Positions 1-11,479 of a stretch of 64,000 nt of DNA are shown one piece after another. The position numbers were made by a program, and so were the translations under genes. Origin of the DNA: Ipomoea triloba (taxonomy: Eukaryota > Streptophyta > Magnoliopsida > Solanales > Convolvulaceae); the NCBI RefSeq assembly GCF_003576645.1, contig NC_044920.1, positions 23,167,707 through 23,231,706 of the forward strand, read 5' to 3'. Every line of letters starts with the position of its first letter. Positions within the stretch are counted from its first letter, which is position 1. Under the pieces are notes generated by a model that had not been told where the DNA came from, did not search any database, and worked only from the letters and a program-made list of their open reading frames with translations.

Positions 1-300
1 CACCACCCCCCCCCCCCACCCCCACCCCTACCACCCACTTCTACTGCCACTACCCCCACCACTACCCACTACCATCCACCACTCACCACCACCAACCCAC
101 CCACCACTACAACCACCACCATTGTATATTTTAAATATTTAAAATTAAAAATAATTATGCTCATTTTCCAGAAAATGAACCAAACACACCAAGAAAGTTT
201 TCTGGAATGCAACCAAACACTGGAAAGAAAAATATTTTCTGGAAAATGACTCATTTTTCAGAAAACATTTTCCAGAAGTCATTTTCATGCTTTCCAAACA
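1..300. repeat. CCACC-rich low-complexity tract and flank
   Basis: The first ~120 bases are an imperfect (CCA)n/(CCACC)n microsatellite. The following ~170 bases contain repeated 'ttttccagaaaa' and 'ttttctggaaaa' blocks, which look like the end of a dispersed repeat. No gene is visible. Confidence 0.7.
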
Positions 301-1040
301 CACCCTAACTGTTTTATTTATATAAAAGCGTGTGTATGTGTGTGTACAATGTGAAGTAGAAAAACTGTTGGGAATTTAGTATATCAAATTTGAAGATTAG
401 AAAAGAAAAGAAAAACAATAACGCTCCGTACAATACTAAAATGTGAATGTTTTGACATTTTAATGCATTTTAGAAGGCGTGGCATGCAAATGATGCAATG
501 CACGTGGTGTACTACCACATGCATATTATGTGTTTGACTATAATGCACGTAACTCTTAGGAGGCGTTTAATTTGCATATTTGGTTTGCAAAATGAAAATT
601 AAAAAAAAATGAAAATGAATTTTCATAGAGTAGGAAAGATATGAGAATAAAGTAATAATTATGTTTTATTATTTGACGGAGAGACGAAACACTCGATCAA
701 TTCTTTACAAGTTAGTATCTACATATACAAAATGTTTCCATCACTAAAGTTCCACCAATTTGAAATTGTAACAAGGTGCAACCACACTACATAGTAATTG
801 ACTAACTAAGAGAAGAATTAAAGTAAAAAAAAAAAAAGATTATGTCCGTGTTTGATAATTAAGTGTTGAAAGATTAGTGATTAGTAAACACACTAGTTTT
901 TACACGCGCATTGTGCGATTGATTTAATGTCTAATGTTTGTATTTAAATAATTAATTCAAAATATATTAATACAAGATTATATATGAGAAGTTCATTATA
1001 GCTATCATTAAAATTAATGTTTAATTTGCACTTCTCTAAA
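301..1040. other. intergenic, AT-rich, no gene seen
   Basis: AT-rich DNA without a credible ORF. The part from about 895 onward is related to 22490-22760 (shared 'tatatatgagaagttcat' and neighbouring blocks), so it belongs to a dispersed repeat with two copies in this window. Confidence 0.5.
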
Positions 1041-1049
1041 AATAATTAT

Positions 1050-1570
1050 GAGTCATTTTCATTTTTGATCCTACTATTATTGGGGCATTGCCAATTTTAG
1101 TCCACTTCATTAATTTTTGCCACATTGCGGCCAGTCTTATTTAGTCATTGCCGCTTTTAGTCCACCGTTAAAATTTTTGTCAAATAACCGTCCAAAACAT
1201 GAGTATTTTGATCTTTTCATGCTTTGATCACCTCCTCTACCCTTTGTAGTAGTTTTCGTTATACATTTTCATCCAATGAAGAGATCTGGCGAAAGCCATG
1301 GGTTTATAATGTGGCTCACATGGCTTTCGTCGGACCTCTTCATTGGATGAAAATGTGTAAGGAAAACCACTGCAAAGGGTCAAAGAGATTACCAAAGCAT
1401 GAAAAGGCCAAAGATATCCATGTTTTGGATGGTCATTTGACGGAAATTTTAACGGTCGACTAAAAGTGGCAAAGACTAAATAAGACGGGCCACATTGTGG
1501 CAAAAATTAATGAAGTGGACTAAAATTGACAATGCCCCAATAACAGTAGGACCAAAAATGGAAATGACTC
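1050..1570. mobile_element. foldback (Mutator-like) MITE, 521 bp
   Basis: The left and right halves are near-perfect inverted copies through most of their length, from 'gagtcattttcattttt' at the left edge to its complement at 1555-1570. The element is flanked by a 9-bp direct repeat aataattat (1041-1049 and 1571-1579). The related locus near 22735-22760 has the flanks without the insertion. The GAG-starting terminus and 9-bp duplication fit a non-autonomous Mutator-like element. ORFs inside it are only the two palindrome arms read as protein. A half copy of the same family lies at 38979-39216. Confidence 0.85.
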
Positions 1571-1579
1571 AATAATTAT

Positions 1580-1971
1580 CTAAATACTTATTGTGGTTGG
1601 TATGGTATTATGTAGTAGATACTAGCTACTTTGGTTTGAATTACTCTAAGCTTTGTTAATTCACATTTTAGATTTGTCATTGTCTTCATCTTCGTCTTCA
1701 TTGCTAGTCTACTTTTTTTTTTGACAGAATGACAATGTCTCATATGCAATTAGGTTACTGGTGTTAATTTGCAAAAAAAAAAAAAAAAAAAAAGATTTGG
1801 TCTAATTAGTTTTGTTACATTAAAGAAATAGATTCATGTCGGATTGAATGTGACTAGGAAATCAATTAGAAGGTTGAATGATGTGGTCGCGGGAAGTTAG
1901 ATAGGGATCCGACCATACAAGGTTGGGAGACTCCGAGTGGAGTGGTATAGGTTGGGAACCCAAAAGTCTCC

Positions 1972-1972
<1 letters not shown>
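1580..1972. other. intergenic, no gene seen
   Basis: Continuation of the dispersed repeat that also occurs at about 23165-23310 (shared 'cattgtcttcatcttc' and 'caattaggttactgg'-like blocks), then a short poly-A tract at 1773-1793. No coding potential. Confidence 0.4.
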
Positions 1973-2022
<50 letters not shown>

Positions 2023-2034
2023 CCCTCCCCCTAA
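1973..2034. repeat. poly-C homopolymer run
   Basis: About 47 consecutive C followed by CT-interrupted C blocks. It produces long but meaningless glycine ORFs on the minus strand. A similar C run borders the N gap at 33424. Confidence 0.95.
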
Positions 2035-2195
2035 ATGTGCAATAAATGTCCTGTATATAGAGTGGAAGATGGGACACGTGCCGGGTGCTAGGTATGTCAT
2101 CCATGTGTCCTAAGATGGTGGATTCAGTGGTGAGGTCATGTTTGCGAAGTGTCCTTAGAGATTTGACACGTGAAGGGATGCTTGGAGACCGAGAG

Positions 2196-2460
2196 GTCTA
2201 TTATATTGATAGATGAGACGAGAGGTATATTAATAAAAGAGACCGGGAAGTCTATTAATAATAAATAAAACCAAGAGGTCTATTAACAAATGAGACCGGA
2301 AGATCTATTAATAAATGAGACTGGGATGTCTATTAATAAATAAGACCGGAAGGTCTATTAATAAATGAGACAGGGAAGTCTATTAATAAATGAGACCGGA
2401 AGATCTATTAATGAATAAGACTGGGAGGTCTTTAAATAAATGAGGGAGGTCTACTAATTA
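2196..2460. repeat. tandem repeat, period about 25 bp
   Basis: About ten imperfect copies of a unit of the form 'gagaccggaagatctatta' plus 'ataaat'. Copies differ by one to four bases, so this is an old minisatellite array. Confidence 0.85.
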
Positions 2461-2489
2461 TTAATTAATGAGATTGGTAAGTGAACATG

Positions 2490-2665
2490 CATTACTCAGG
2501 TTGGGAAACACACTAGTGTGCTCGGGAAGTATACTAGTGCAATCGGGAAATGTATGTACTGATGTCGGGAAATGCACTATTGAGGTCGGAAAGTGCAATA
2601 GTGAGGTTGAAAAATACACTAGTGAGATTGAAAAATACACTAGTGAGCTCCGTAGGACAAGTGAG
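2490..2665 (+). repeat. tandem repeat, period about 21 bp
   Basis: Directly follows the 25-bp array. Copies have the form 'actagtgagattgaaaaata'. The unit is a multiple of three, so a 78-codon ORF (2468-2704) stays open and would encode a seven-residue repeat like EVEKYTS. I see no independent sign that it is expressed. Confidence 0.7.
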
Positions 2666-2699
2666 TTGCACTATATCCCTATCAACATAGAATCCCTAA

Positions 2700-3024
2700 A
2701 TTGATTCCCTTATACTAATATTTATAAAATTTACTCCGTCATTTTTTAGCCATTAATCATCCTAGAAAAATTCTAGGGGGCCGAATAGGCACAATGCCGG
2801 ATACAAAAAAATAAAATATGCATATGAGCTGACATGATTTTGTTCAGTTCCAATAATAAGAAGAGTACTTTAACCCTATGTATGGCTAAATGTACTTTTC
2901 ATTAAAAGGGGTTCATTGCCCAAATGCTTACTACTTATTGTAAGGATTCTAATAACATGTTTATTGTACTAAAATATTAAGCTTTTTTTTTTTTTTTTTA
3001 AATTCCATTTATATCATTTGTTTT

Positions 3025-3089
<65 letters not shown>

Positions 3090-3640
3090 TACATACATAA
3101 GTTTTATATTATTAAACACAAATTATATCATTTGAATTATTTTATTAAGACAATAAAAATAAGACTAGTATTGAATATATATTAATTAAAAATTAAATTA
3201 ATTAAATCATAATTTTAATAAAATTAAATTCTACTAAAATATTATTATTTATATATATATAATTATATTTTATTATTTTGAATTTAATTAATTTAATATA
3301 AAATAAGCATAATATTTTAGTAGAATTTAATTTTGTTAATTGTATAAAACTTATGTATAAGTATTTAACAAAATATATAAATACATAAAAATAAAATAAA
3401 ATATATAAAAAGAACTAATAGAAAAACATAATATTTTAGTACAATTTAATTTTGTTAAAATTATGGTTGAGGTAATTTAATTTGTAATTAATATATATTC
3501 AATAATAGATTTGTTTTAATTGCCTTAATAAAATCTTTAAAATGATATAATTTATATTTAATAATATAAAACTTATGTATAAGTATTTAACAGAATATAT
3601 AAATAAATAAAAATGAAATAAATGATATAAAAGGATTTAA
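2700..3640. repeat. AT-rich region with (TA)n and inverted arms
   Basis: Contains poly-T (about 2982-2999) and a (TA)n microsatellite (about 3029-3077). Two arms, about 3093-3240 and 3430-3590, are imperfect inverted copies of each other, and a third partial arm lies at about 3300-3360. Probably a decayed AT-rich foldback element. No gene. Confidence 0.55.
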
Positions 3641-3649
3641 CAAAAAAAA

Positions 3650-4200
3650 AGAAGCCTAATATGACTAGATGAATCGAAATAAAATTTGTAACTTGTAATT
3701 ATAATAATATGATAAGAGGAGTAGAAATAAGATTTGTAACTTGTAATTGTAAATTGTAATAATATGATAAGAGGAGTTGAAATAAAATTTGTAACTTGTA
3801 ATTGTAATTATATGATAAGAGGCGTAGAAATAAGATTAGTAACTTTTTTTTGAATAACTTGTAATAAGATTAGTAACTTGTAATTGTAATAATATGATAA
3901 TATATAGGGGTAGAAATAAGACTGGTAACATGTAATTGTAATAATATGATCAAAGGAGTCGAAATAAAATTTGTAACTTGTAATAATATGACAAGAAGAT
4001 CGAAATAAGTTTTGCAACTTGGAATTCTAATAATATGACCAGAGGAGTCAAAATAAGATTTGTAATTTGTAATTGTAATAATATGACCAGAGTAGTCAAA
4101 ATAAGATTTTTAATTTTTAATTGTACTAATATGATTGTTGCAAAAAAAAAAAAAAATTGTATTAATATGACAAAAGTAGTCGAAATACTATTAAAACCTT
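3650..4200. repeat. tandem repeat, period about 49 bp
   Basis: About eleven degenerate copies of a unit containing 'gaaataagatttgtaacttg' followed by 'taattgtaataatatgat'. Interrupted once by a T run (3844-3851). Non-coding; the short ORFs on both strands are by-products of the repeat. Confidence 0.8.
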
Positions 4201-4239
4201 TTAATTCAAATATATTTAGTAAATTTTTTCTTTTAAAAC

Positions 4240-5270
4240 GAAGAAGAAGCCGTCATCGGCCGGGGTTGCCTTCAGTCACAAATAAAACAAATTTATTTAT
4301 TTATTACAAATTACAATTACTAGTGGTCGCCTTCCGTTGGGGAAAGCGGTCAGTTGGTCGCCTTCTCTGACGGAAGGCGACTAGAGTTGGTCGCCTTCTT
4401 TGGTAGACGGCAAACCGTCGTAGGTCACCAGATTATTGTCGGAACCTTAATGACTTGTAATAGTAGGTTATTTACCATTTTTTGAACTTCATCACTTCAA
4501 CATAACATGTTAAATAGTATAATTATACTTTTTAAAGTTTAAGAGTCTAATTAATTTTTCAGGTAAAGTTTAGGCGCATATTACTGTTAGTATCTAAGAA
4601 ATATACTGTGCAATTACGGACTAATATGTACTCCGTATTAGTTTACTGGTTTCATTATCATAAAGAAGTTGTGTGAATGTGGTGGCAGGTGCCCCCCACC
4701 CTTCTCCCCCAAAAATTTATTGGTGAAAAGATGGGGCCCACATTAGGCAAGACTTGCCAAGTTACTTGAATTAGATCAGGCCTCATAAGTAGTGGATTAT
4801 GATTAAGATGTCATTAATCAGCCAATAAAAACAATTAGGTTTTGGACAAGAAATGAGAGGATAAAGCAATCATAATTTCCCTCGAAATTAAATTATGGTA
4901 GGCCAATTTACTAAATTAGTAAATTCTAGCTCAGTGGTCAAGGACCTGATATTTGACTAGTTTTAAGCTGTGTTTTTCTTACTCAATGCTCTAATCCTGT
5001 ATCAGATATTTTTGTTCTTAATTTTATATTATTAGCCTAATAATTGGCGTTTTTTTTTTTGCTAAAATTTACAGACAAATTATTGCAGAACATAAATTGT
5101 GAATGAAGTAATAAATATTAATAAAACTCTTTTAAATATAGTTTCAGCAAATAACTACAGTAATTAATATACCAAAATGATATGCTATATTATGTCATGC
5201 TATCATAATATACTATCCTATACTTACTGTCGCTAATAGTATCGTTTATATTCATATTATTATAACATAA
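4240..5270. other. intergenic with a short GC-rich repeat piece
   Basis: At 4240-4440 a GC-richer segment carries three 'ggtcgccttc' modules that recur in the foldback element at 14098-14130. The rest (4440-5270) is AT-rich with no gene seen. Confidence 0.4.
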
Positions 5271-6415
5271 TAAGAGTAACACCAATGACTAAAGTTTTTT
5301 GTGGTGAAAGTGAAAGAAAGTGTGAAACAAAGAAAAAAAAGAAAGAAAACTCTCAAAACATATAGTGGGACCCACTCTCTTCTCTCTTGTCTAACAAAAA
5401 CCCCTCATTAGCACTAAACACCATCCCCTCTCATAATCATAAACATGGTTGGAGAGGAAGGAGGGAGAAGGGGGTCGCCGGCGAGTTTTTCCTTTTTTTT
5501 TTTTTTTTTTTCAGTTTTTTATTTCAAAATTATTAAAACAAAATTTTAAAATAAAAATTAATTTGATAACCGTTACGTCATCTAATTACTCGATCAACAG
5601 GTCACTATAGACTTAATTGTTTTAATTTGCGTTGTTCAGGAACGCAATTATAGCTTTTTAAAGTTGGATGACTTAGTTGCAATTTAGTTTGTCGATGACC
5701 TATTTGACCTTTATTCTTTTAAATTTTGTGTAAATCCAATCTGTGGTTAATTAACTAACCCTAGTTAATTGCTTAAAGATTAGAGGTACTAGTACTCCAT
5801 CTTTATCTGACTTGTGAGTTATGAGCTGAGACTATTTATTTTATCCCCAAAATTTCGATTATTTGAACATCCCACACATATACTTTTCTCCGAGTAAGAC
5901 AGAAGACCCCAACTCCCAACTGAGACGACTTTGCAGTTTCAGTCCCTCTGTTCTTTTCTGTTCCACTCTTCTCATTTCATCATTCTCTCTATAAATTTGG
6001 TAGCCGACAATTTGTCCAACCAATCAATCTTCTCTTTCATCGCCGCCCCGGAATTCTCTTCACTTCGCTTCTCCATCTCCAGGATTTTCGCCGGGAAATC
6101 AATTTTTTTTTACTGAGATTCGAAATTTTAGTTTAAACTCCTAAAATTTGCTTAGGCTTTTTTGTTTTTGCGTGAAGATTGAATTTCACGGTTTTGCAAA
6201 GGTGCTTAGCTGAGCTGGGCTTTGTTTGCCGGATTTTATTGTGTGCTGAGCTTTGAGTTGATTGTTTGCCGAGGGTTCTGGAAAAGTGGAAATTATTTGT
6301 TGGTCAGAGCTGGTGGTTGACTGGTAGATGCTGAGAAAGCTAAACCCTAGAAAAGTTTGATCATCAATGGCCAAAAGTTTCCCTTTTTAGCGAGCCGTGA
6401 AACAGGTGCGCCGCC
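5271..6415 (+). promoter_or_regulatory. upstream region and probable 5' UTR of the IDD gene
   Basis: About 1.1 kb precedes the IDD start codon. It holds a CT-rich stretch (5890-6080) typical of plant leader regions and no credible separate gene. I cannot fix the transcription start. The short ORFs at 5931-6116 and on the opposite strand at 6186-6374 lack other support. Confidence 0.35.
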
Positions 6416-8739
6416 ATGCCGGTCGATGGCGATAACTCCTCCGCCGTGAACGACTCCACCGGTTCCGGCGAAGCCAGCGTGTCTTCATCCGGGAATCAAG
6501 CGGCTCCTCCAAAAGCAACCAGCAAGAAAAAGCGAAACCTCCCCGGAATGCCAGGTAATCCGTTTGACTATAAAGCTAAGTATTGGATTTACCAAAATCA
6601 GAAAAAAAAAATAAATTAATTCATGATTTTTCTGTATTTTCAAGATCCTGATGCAGAGGTGATTGCTTTATCACCCAAGACTCTATTAGCAACAAATAGA
6701 TTTGTTTGTGAAATCTGCAACAAGGGGTTTCAAAGAGACCAGAATTTGCAGCTTCACAGAAGAGGTCACAATCTGCCCTGGAAGCTTAGGCAGAGATCAA
6801 GCAATGAGGTGAAGAAGAAGGTTTATGTTTGCCCCGAACCTACCTGCGTTCACCATGACCCTTCTCGAGCTCTCGGCGATTTGACCGGAATCAAGAAGCA
6901 CTTCTGCCGGAAGCACGGCGAGAAGAAGTGGAAGTGCGATAAGTGCTCCAAGAAATATGCAGTCCAGTCTGATTTGAAGGCCCATTCTAAGATTTGTGGC
7001 ACCAAAGAGTATAAATGTGATTGTGGGACTTTGTTCTCAAGGTCAAATCTTGATTCCTTATTATTATAAGCTAAAAAAGTAGAGTTTTTTTAATTGGATA
7101 CTGATATCTGAAGACTAGTTTTTTTGTTTGATAATGGTGTAGGAAAGATAGCTTTATTACACACAGGGCATTCTGTGATGCTTTAGCAGTGGAGAGTGCT
7201 AAAGCTCAGACAGACATGGCTGCTCCTAGTGCTGATGAGGAACCTGTCCCTCCATCGTCTTCCCCGCCGCCACAGCCGCCACCACAACCAGCCATAGCCC
7301 CGCCACCTCCGCCACCAGTAATTCCGCAGTCAACTCCTGCAGTACCCTCGGTTTTGACTGATCAAAAGCCAGGTAGTTCCAAAGGGAAAGTTTCTAAATT
7401 TGTCTAGGATTTGGAATTTAGCATATTTGTCTTATATAAGCAACCCAACAAAAAATGTTTGTATTTTCTGTGGTACTGATCTTGGAATTTACTTCGTTTT
7501 TGTCTATTATTAGTTCTTGTTCTTTTGTGATGCTTAGACGCTTAGTAGATGAATTTGTTAGCAAGTGAGAATTTCGTGTAAGAAATATGTTGGGCGGAGA
7601 AAATGTGGCGTAGGCTACTACGTAGGCATAAGGAAATAAAGTTGGGCCATCGCTACTAACTGTAGCTTTTGGTGTAGTGGTAAGCGTTTGATCCGAACAA
7701 AATAGCACTTGAATAGAGAATTAATTAGAATTTTCAAATTAAAAATTGAAACTCTCCTGTGCTATCATTTGATAAGCAAGAAAAAAAGGTAGGAGATCTT
7801 CAGCTAAAAGATATTAGTAAAGTGTGTTTTAGAAAGGTGACTATCATTGATTCTTCCTTTACAGTGTATTCACTTCTTTAATAAGAAATGCTTAAACTTT
7901 TCCTGACATCTTTTAATTAAATATATCTTTTGTGTTTCCATTCACTAATGAACACTAATTATGCAGCGTTGCCTGAGAATCCGGGCACAAATCCTGCTGG
8001 ATCCACCCCCAAACAGGTAGTGGAAGAAACGACGGTGATAACAAGCTTAACTGGGAGCTGTAGCTGCAGTAGCAGTTCGAGCAGCAATGGAAGTAGTAGC
8101 AGCAGTGTATTTGCGAGCTTATTTGCATCGGCAACAGCTTCGGGGACCGCTAGGTCTCAGGCGTCGGGATTTGCTGACATGTTTCAATCCATGGCTCCCG
8201 AGAAGGCACTTGAAATAGCACCTCAGCCATCGTCCAAAGAAACCATATCTCTCTGCCTTGCAATGAACCACGGCTCGTCAATCTTTGGCCCACCTGGTCA
8301 AGATCGAAGGCAGTTTGCTCCATCGCCCCAACCGGCCATGTCCGCCACAGCATTACTACAAAAGGCTGCTCAGATGGGCGCAGCAGCAACAAACTCGTCG
8401 TTTCTGAGGGGGCTGGGAATTGTTTCCTCATCCTCACCTTCTAGCGGGCAGCAAGAATGGAGCGGGAGACAAATCGAGACCGATGCAGGCCTGGGGCTCG
8501 GTCTGCCCTGCGATGGGGGTTCGGGTTTGAAAGAACTGATGTTGGGGACTCCCTCCGTATTTGGTCCCAAACATCCAACTCTCGACCTTCTGGGATTAGG
8601 AATGGCTGCCGGTGGAGGCCCTTCACCGGGGCTTTCTGCTCTAATGACGTCCATGGGTGGGAACATTGATGTGGCTGCTGCAGCAGGATCATTCGGGACC
8701 ACAGATTTCTCCGGCAAGGACATAGGCAGAAGCTCGTGA
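6416..8739 (+). CDS. IDD2-like: INDETERMINATE-domain (IDD) C2H2 zinc-finger transcription factor
   Basis: Plant IDD nuclear transcription factor; the MPVDxDNSS start resembles Arabidopsis IDD1/IDD2 (GAF1), which bind DNA and work with DELLA proteins and TOPLESS corepressors. Four exons by GT-AG joins: 6416-6554, 6645-7041, 7143-7372, 7967-8739, giving 512 residues, the usual family length. A basic [10 protein letters not shown] signal is followed by four zinc fingers: C68/C71/H84/H88, C109/C114/H132/H137, C144/C147/H160/C164 and C171/C173/H186/C190. A proline-rich linker and a serine run follow. The C-terminal region has [15 protein letters not shown] (380-394), an EAR-like LGLGL (431-435) and TLDLLGLG (460-467). 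The first ATG was chosen because it gives the conserved N-terminus. The otherwise near-invariant Trp of finger 3 (QSDWKAH) is Leu157 here. The last exon must begin at 7967; the upstream in-frame ATG at 7930 is intronic. Confidence 0.95.
7373..7966 (+). other. third intron of the IDD gene, with possible SINE fragment
   Basis: A 594-bp intron with GT at 7373 and AG at 7965-7966. At about 7660-7690 'ggtgtagtggtaagcg' resembles a Pol III A box, as in tRNA-derived SINEs. No matching B box is convincing, so this is only a hint. Confidence 0.5.
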
Positions 8740-9130
8740 GGTTGAACAACATTCCTCGTCGAGGATCAAACTTTTGCAGCACTTAAATCCCAGAAGACAG
8801 AAATGCCATAAATGGATCTAGCGAGGTACTAATGAGTAATGACTCTTTTGCTTTCCTTACATGCTATGGCCTCCTCTGCAAGGAAGAAATCCTAATCTTT
8901 CCACTGTAATATACCCAAAACAAAGAAAAAACCAAAATGCAGGTGTTATTTGGTTAGAATGTAATTATTAATAAATTAGATTGAGTGGAAAATTAGCATC
9001 AACATTGTAGTTTGGTTATTGGGCGACTCTCCACAATTGTTGTATCTGAACAGCTCCATAATTACTCCCCCCCTCATTCTTTGCCACCTAGCTGTGTTTT
9101 ATGCCCCTCTTAAATTTGATTTGTTTTTCT
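8740..9130 (+). other. 3' UTR and downstream flank of the IDD gene
   Basis: Follows the IDD stop codon. No further ORF. AT-rich motifs are present but I cannot place a single poly(A) signal. Confidence 0.4.
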
Positions 9131-9600
9131 TTTTTAAAAGGAAAAGGAAATATCATTAAACACTTTCATTCAAAACAGCAGAGGAAATAAAAAGAATTCC
9201 AAAATCATTCCAGACTACTAACTGCGTAGTAGCAAAACTAGCTAAATGATGAGCAACCGTATTGACTGTTCGATGCATATGACAAAATAAAACATCATGA
9301 AAACAAAGCAAGGATACAATGTCTTAAAATAAAATCAAAAGGAGACAAATTTGATTTCTTCAAGTTGGTTATCAAAAGTTGAGCATAAGTTTTCACAATG
9401 ATCCCATCTCAATGATTGGTCGTTAGCTAGCTCAAAGCTTCACGAACAACAAAAGCTTCCGCTTCTCTAGACTGCATTGCCCCTTCCCGCACAGTGAAGT
9501 TAGCCGCCACAAGATGACCATGGTGATCAAATAGAAATCCAACCCATACCCATAAGATTAGAATCAACCCGGATAGATGCATCCACAGTTAAATTTGATT
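9130..9600 (-). mobile_element. LINE remnant (RNase H tail)
   Basis: Read on the minus strand, the segment gives pieces matching the C-terminal RNase H of plant non-LTR retroelements: a VDAS start, then GMGW, then VREGAMQSREAEAF and WDHCENLCSTFDNQ further on. Stops and frame breaks interrupt it. The arrangement matches the better preserved RNase H at 61348-61580. Confidence 0.6.
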
Positions 9601-11167
9601 TGTTAAGTAATTGTTCTTGGATTCCTTCAAAAAGTTAGGGGTTTCGAATCTCACATTTTGTTCGAAGTTAACATATTATAAGTCTGTAGTTATCATGTTA
9701 ACATATTATGTACCTTTCATTTAATTACAAACACAAATTGTTAATTGTAGGTACAAAATATGTTAATTATAAATACATAAATTCTGGATCATGATTCACA
9801 ATGTAAAATGAACCGATCATGGTATAACAATTGACTATAACCTATTTGTCTCAAGAATTAACATTAAAAAAAAAAAGAAAAAAGAAGAAGCAAGGATTTG
9901 AGCAGAAGTGACATAATTTGGAGATAGGTATAAGTCAACGATTTAACTATGATTTTTATTCTTTGGTTAGGTATTTTGTCCTAGCTTGTAATGTTGGCTT
10001 TAATATGGTCGCCTGCACCTTAAACAATGCTAAATATAAACGTGTCTCTATCCTCCAACCAGAAAATTATTTGGTACACTAGTGGAAGGTTTAACACTTT
10101 GCCATCAATTAAATTTATGAAATATTTTAAGTAATGTATTTGATGAGAATAATTTTATAACAAAAAATTAATTACTAATTGATGAAATATTTTAAGTAAT
10201 GTATTTGATGAGATTATAACAAAAAATTAATTACTATGTTTGATATTATCTAATATCTACAAACATAATACTTAAATTACGTAAACAAATTAATTAAGAT
10301 GTTTGATTTCTTTAAATTTTTTTAGAATTTTTTTTAAAAAATATATAATATATCCTTGTTACATATATCCTTGTTGCATACAAACATTAAAAAATATAAT
10401 GAATAATTGGAATTTAATAAATCACTTGTAAATTAATAAACTATATGTCAAAAAATTCCAGATTGCGATAAGAATAATCAAAATACAAAACAGTGCATAT
10501 ATAAAAAAATGTTGAGAGAGATAAATTTCTTATATTTAAAAAGGACTTTAACTTGATACTAAAAATTATAAATATATAATTGAATAAATTTGGAAGATTC
10601 TGAATCACTCCCAAAATAGAATCTTACCTAGTAAGATTTACTTTCCTTGGTATCATGAAATTTATTGTCATTAACCCGAATTTTGCTAAATTAAATATTA
10701 CACCAAACATAATTCAAATGAGAACATAATTCTCTCGCCTAAAATATCATATTTAGATCAAATAGTTTTACATAAATATAATATCATGTCTTTCACTATA
10801 AATCTATAATAGTATATTTAATGTTCATTGTTTCTCCTGTTGTATATGTCAAATTCGTTTAAAATGTTACGGAGTACGTGACAATACATATCTAAGAATA
10901 TTATTATACGATAATATCAAGCAAATTCCACTTTTAATTATTAACTATTGTAATATTATCACATTTAATCATTTTTTTTTAAATTTTGTCTCATTATTTC
11001 ATTGATTTTCATTTGTTTATCACAAATAATTATTTATTTAAATTTTTGTTATTCCACCTTTAACAAAACATGGCGAACACATAACTTTATTATTAAAACA
11101 TCTTGCCTTAACATATAAATTCTCTCCCTTTCTTATGACAAAATTAAATTACATGTTAGTCTTTTTA
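9601..11167. other. intergenic; partial foldback sequence near 9650-9850
   Basis: At about 9650-9850 the repeated 'ttaacatattatgtacc' motif and a terminus 'catggtataacaattg' match one end of the foldback family described at 40139-40515. The remainder is AT-rich, with a local direct repeat at about 10110-10225. No gene. Confidence 0.45.
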
Positions 11168-11168
11168 A

Positions 11169-11471
11169 AGGAAAATTGTACTTTTTGTCCTTAAGTTTTA
11201 AGGTAATTGTAGAATTCGTCCTTGAGTGTTGGTCATGCTCACTTTTCGCCCCTAAATTATTATTGGCGTTGCACTTTTCGTCATTTCGTGCTCATTTTTC
11301 GTTCCTGAGCTATACTAAAATTGTAAATTTCGTCCCTAATGTTTTATTAGTAAATAGACAAAAAATGCAACATCAATGATAACTTAGAGACGAAAAATGA
11401 GTATGACCAACACTTAAAAACGAAATATACAATTATCCTATAACTTAGAGACGAAAAATGTAATTTTTCCT
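11169..11471. mobile_element. foldback MITE, about 300 bp
   Basis: Left and right parts are imperfect inverted copies: left 'ggaaaattgtactttttgtc', right its complement ending 'tgtaatttttcct'. T-rich flanks (ctttttaa / cttttttat) may be a weakened target duplication. Members of this type are common in plant intergenic DNA. No coding capacity. Confidence 0.6.
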
Positions 11472-11479
11472 CTTTTTTA

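Noticed and set aside
1224..1503. 79- and 88-codon ORFs on opposite strands with similar products
   Set aside because: They are the two arms of the foldback element read in each direction.
1862..2104. Glycine-rich minus-strand ORFs
   Set aside because: Produced by the poly-C run; no start context, domain or composition outside the run.
4920..4990. Possible tRNA gene or SINE at 'tagctcagtggtcaagg'
   Set aside because: The A-box-like sequence has no B box at the right distance and no cloverleaf can be drawn.
7930..7966. Upstream in-frame ATG for the last IDD exon, as a separate small gene
   Set aside because: The acceptor AG at 7965-7966 joins in phase with exon 3 and gives a normal full-length IDD protein; the extra residues are intron.
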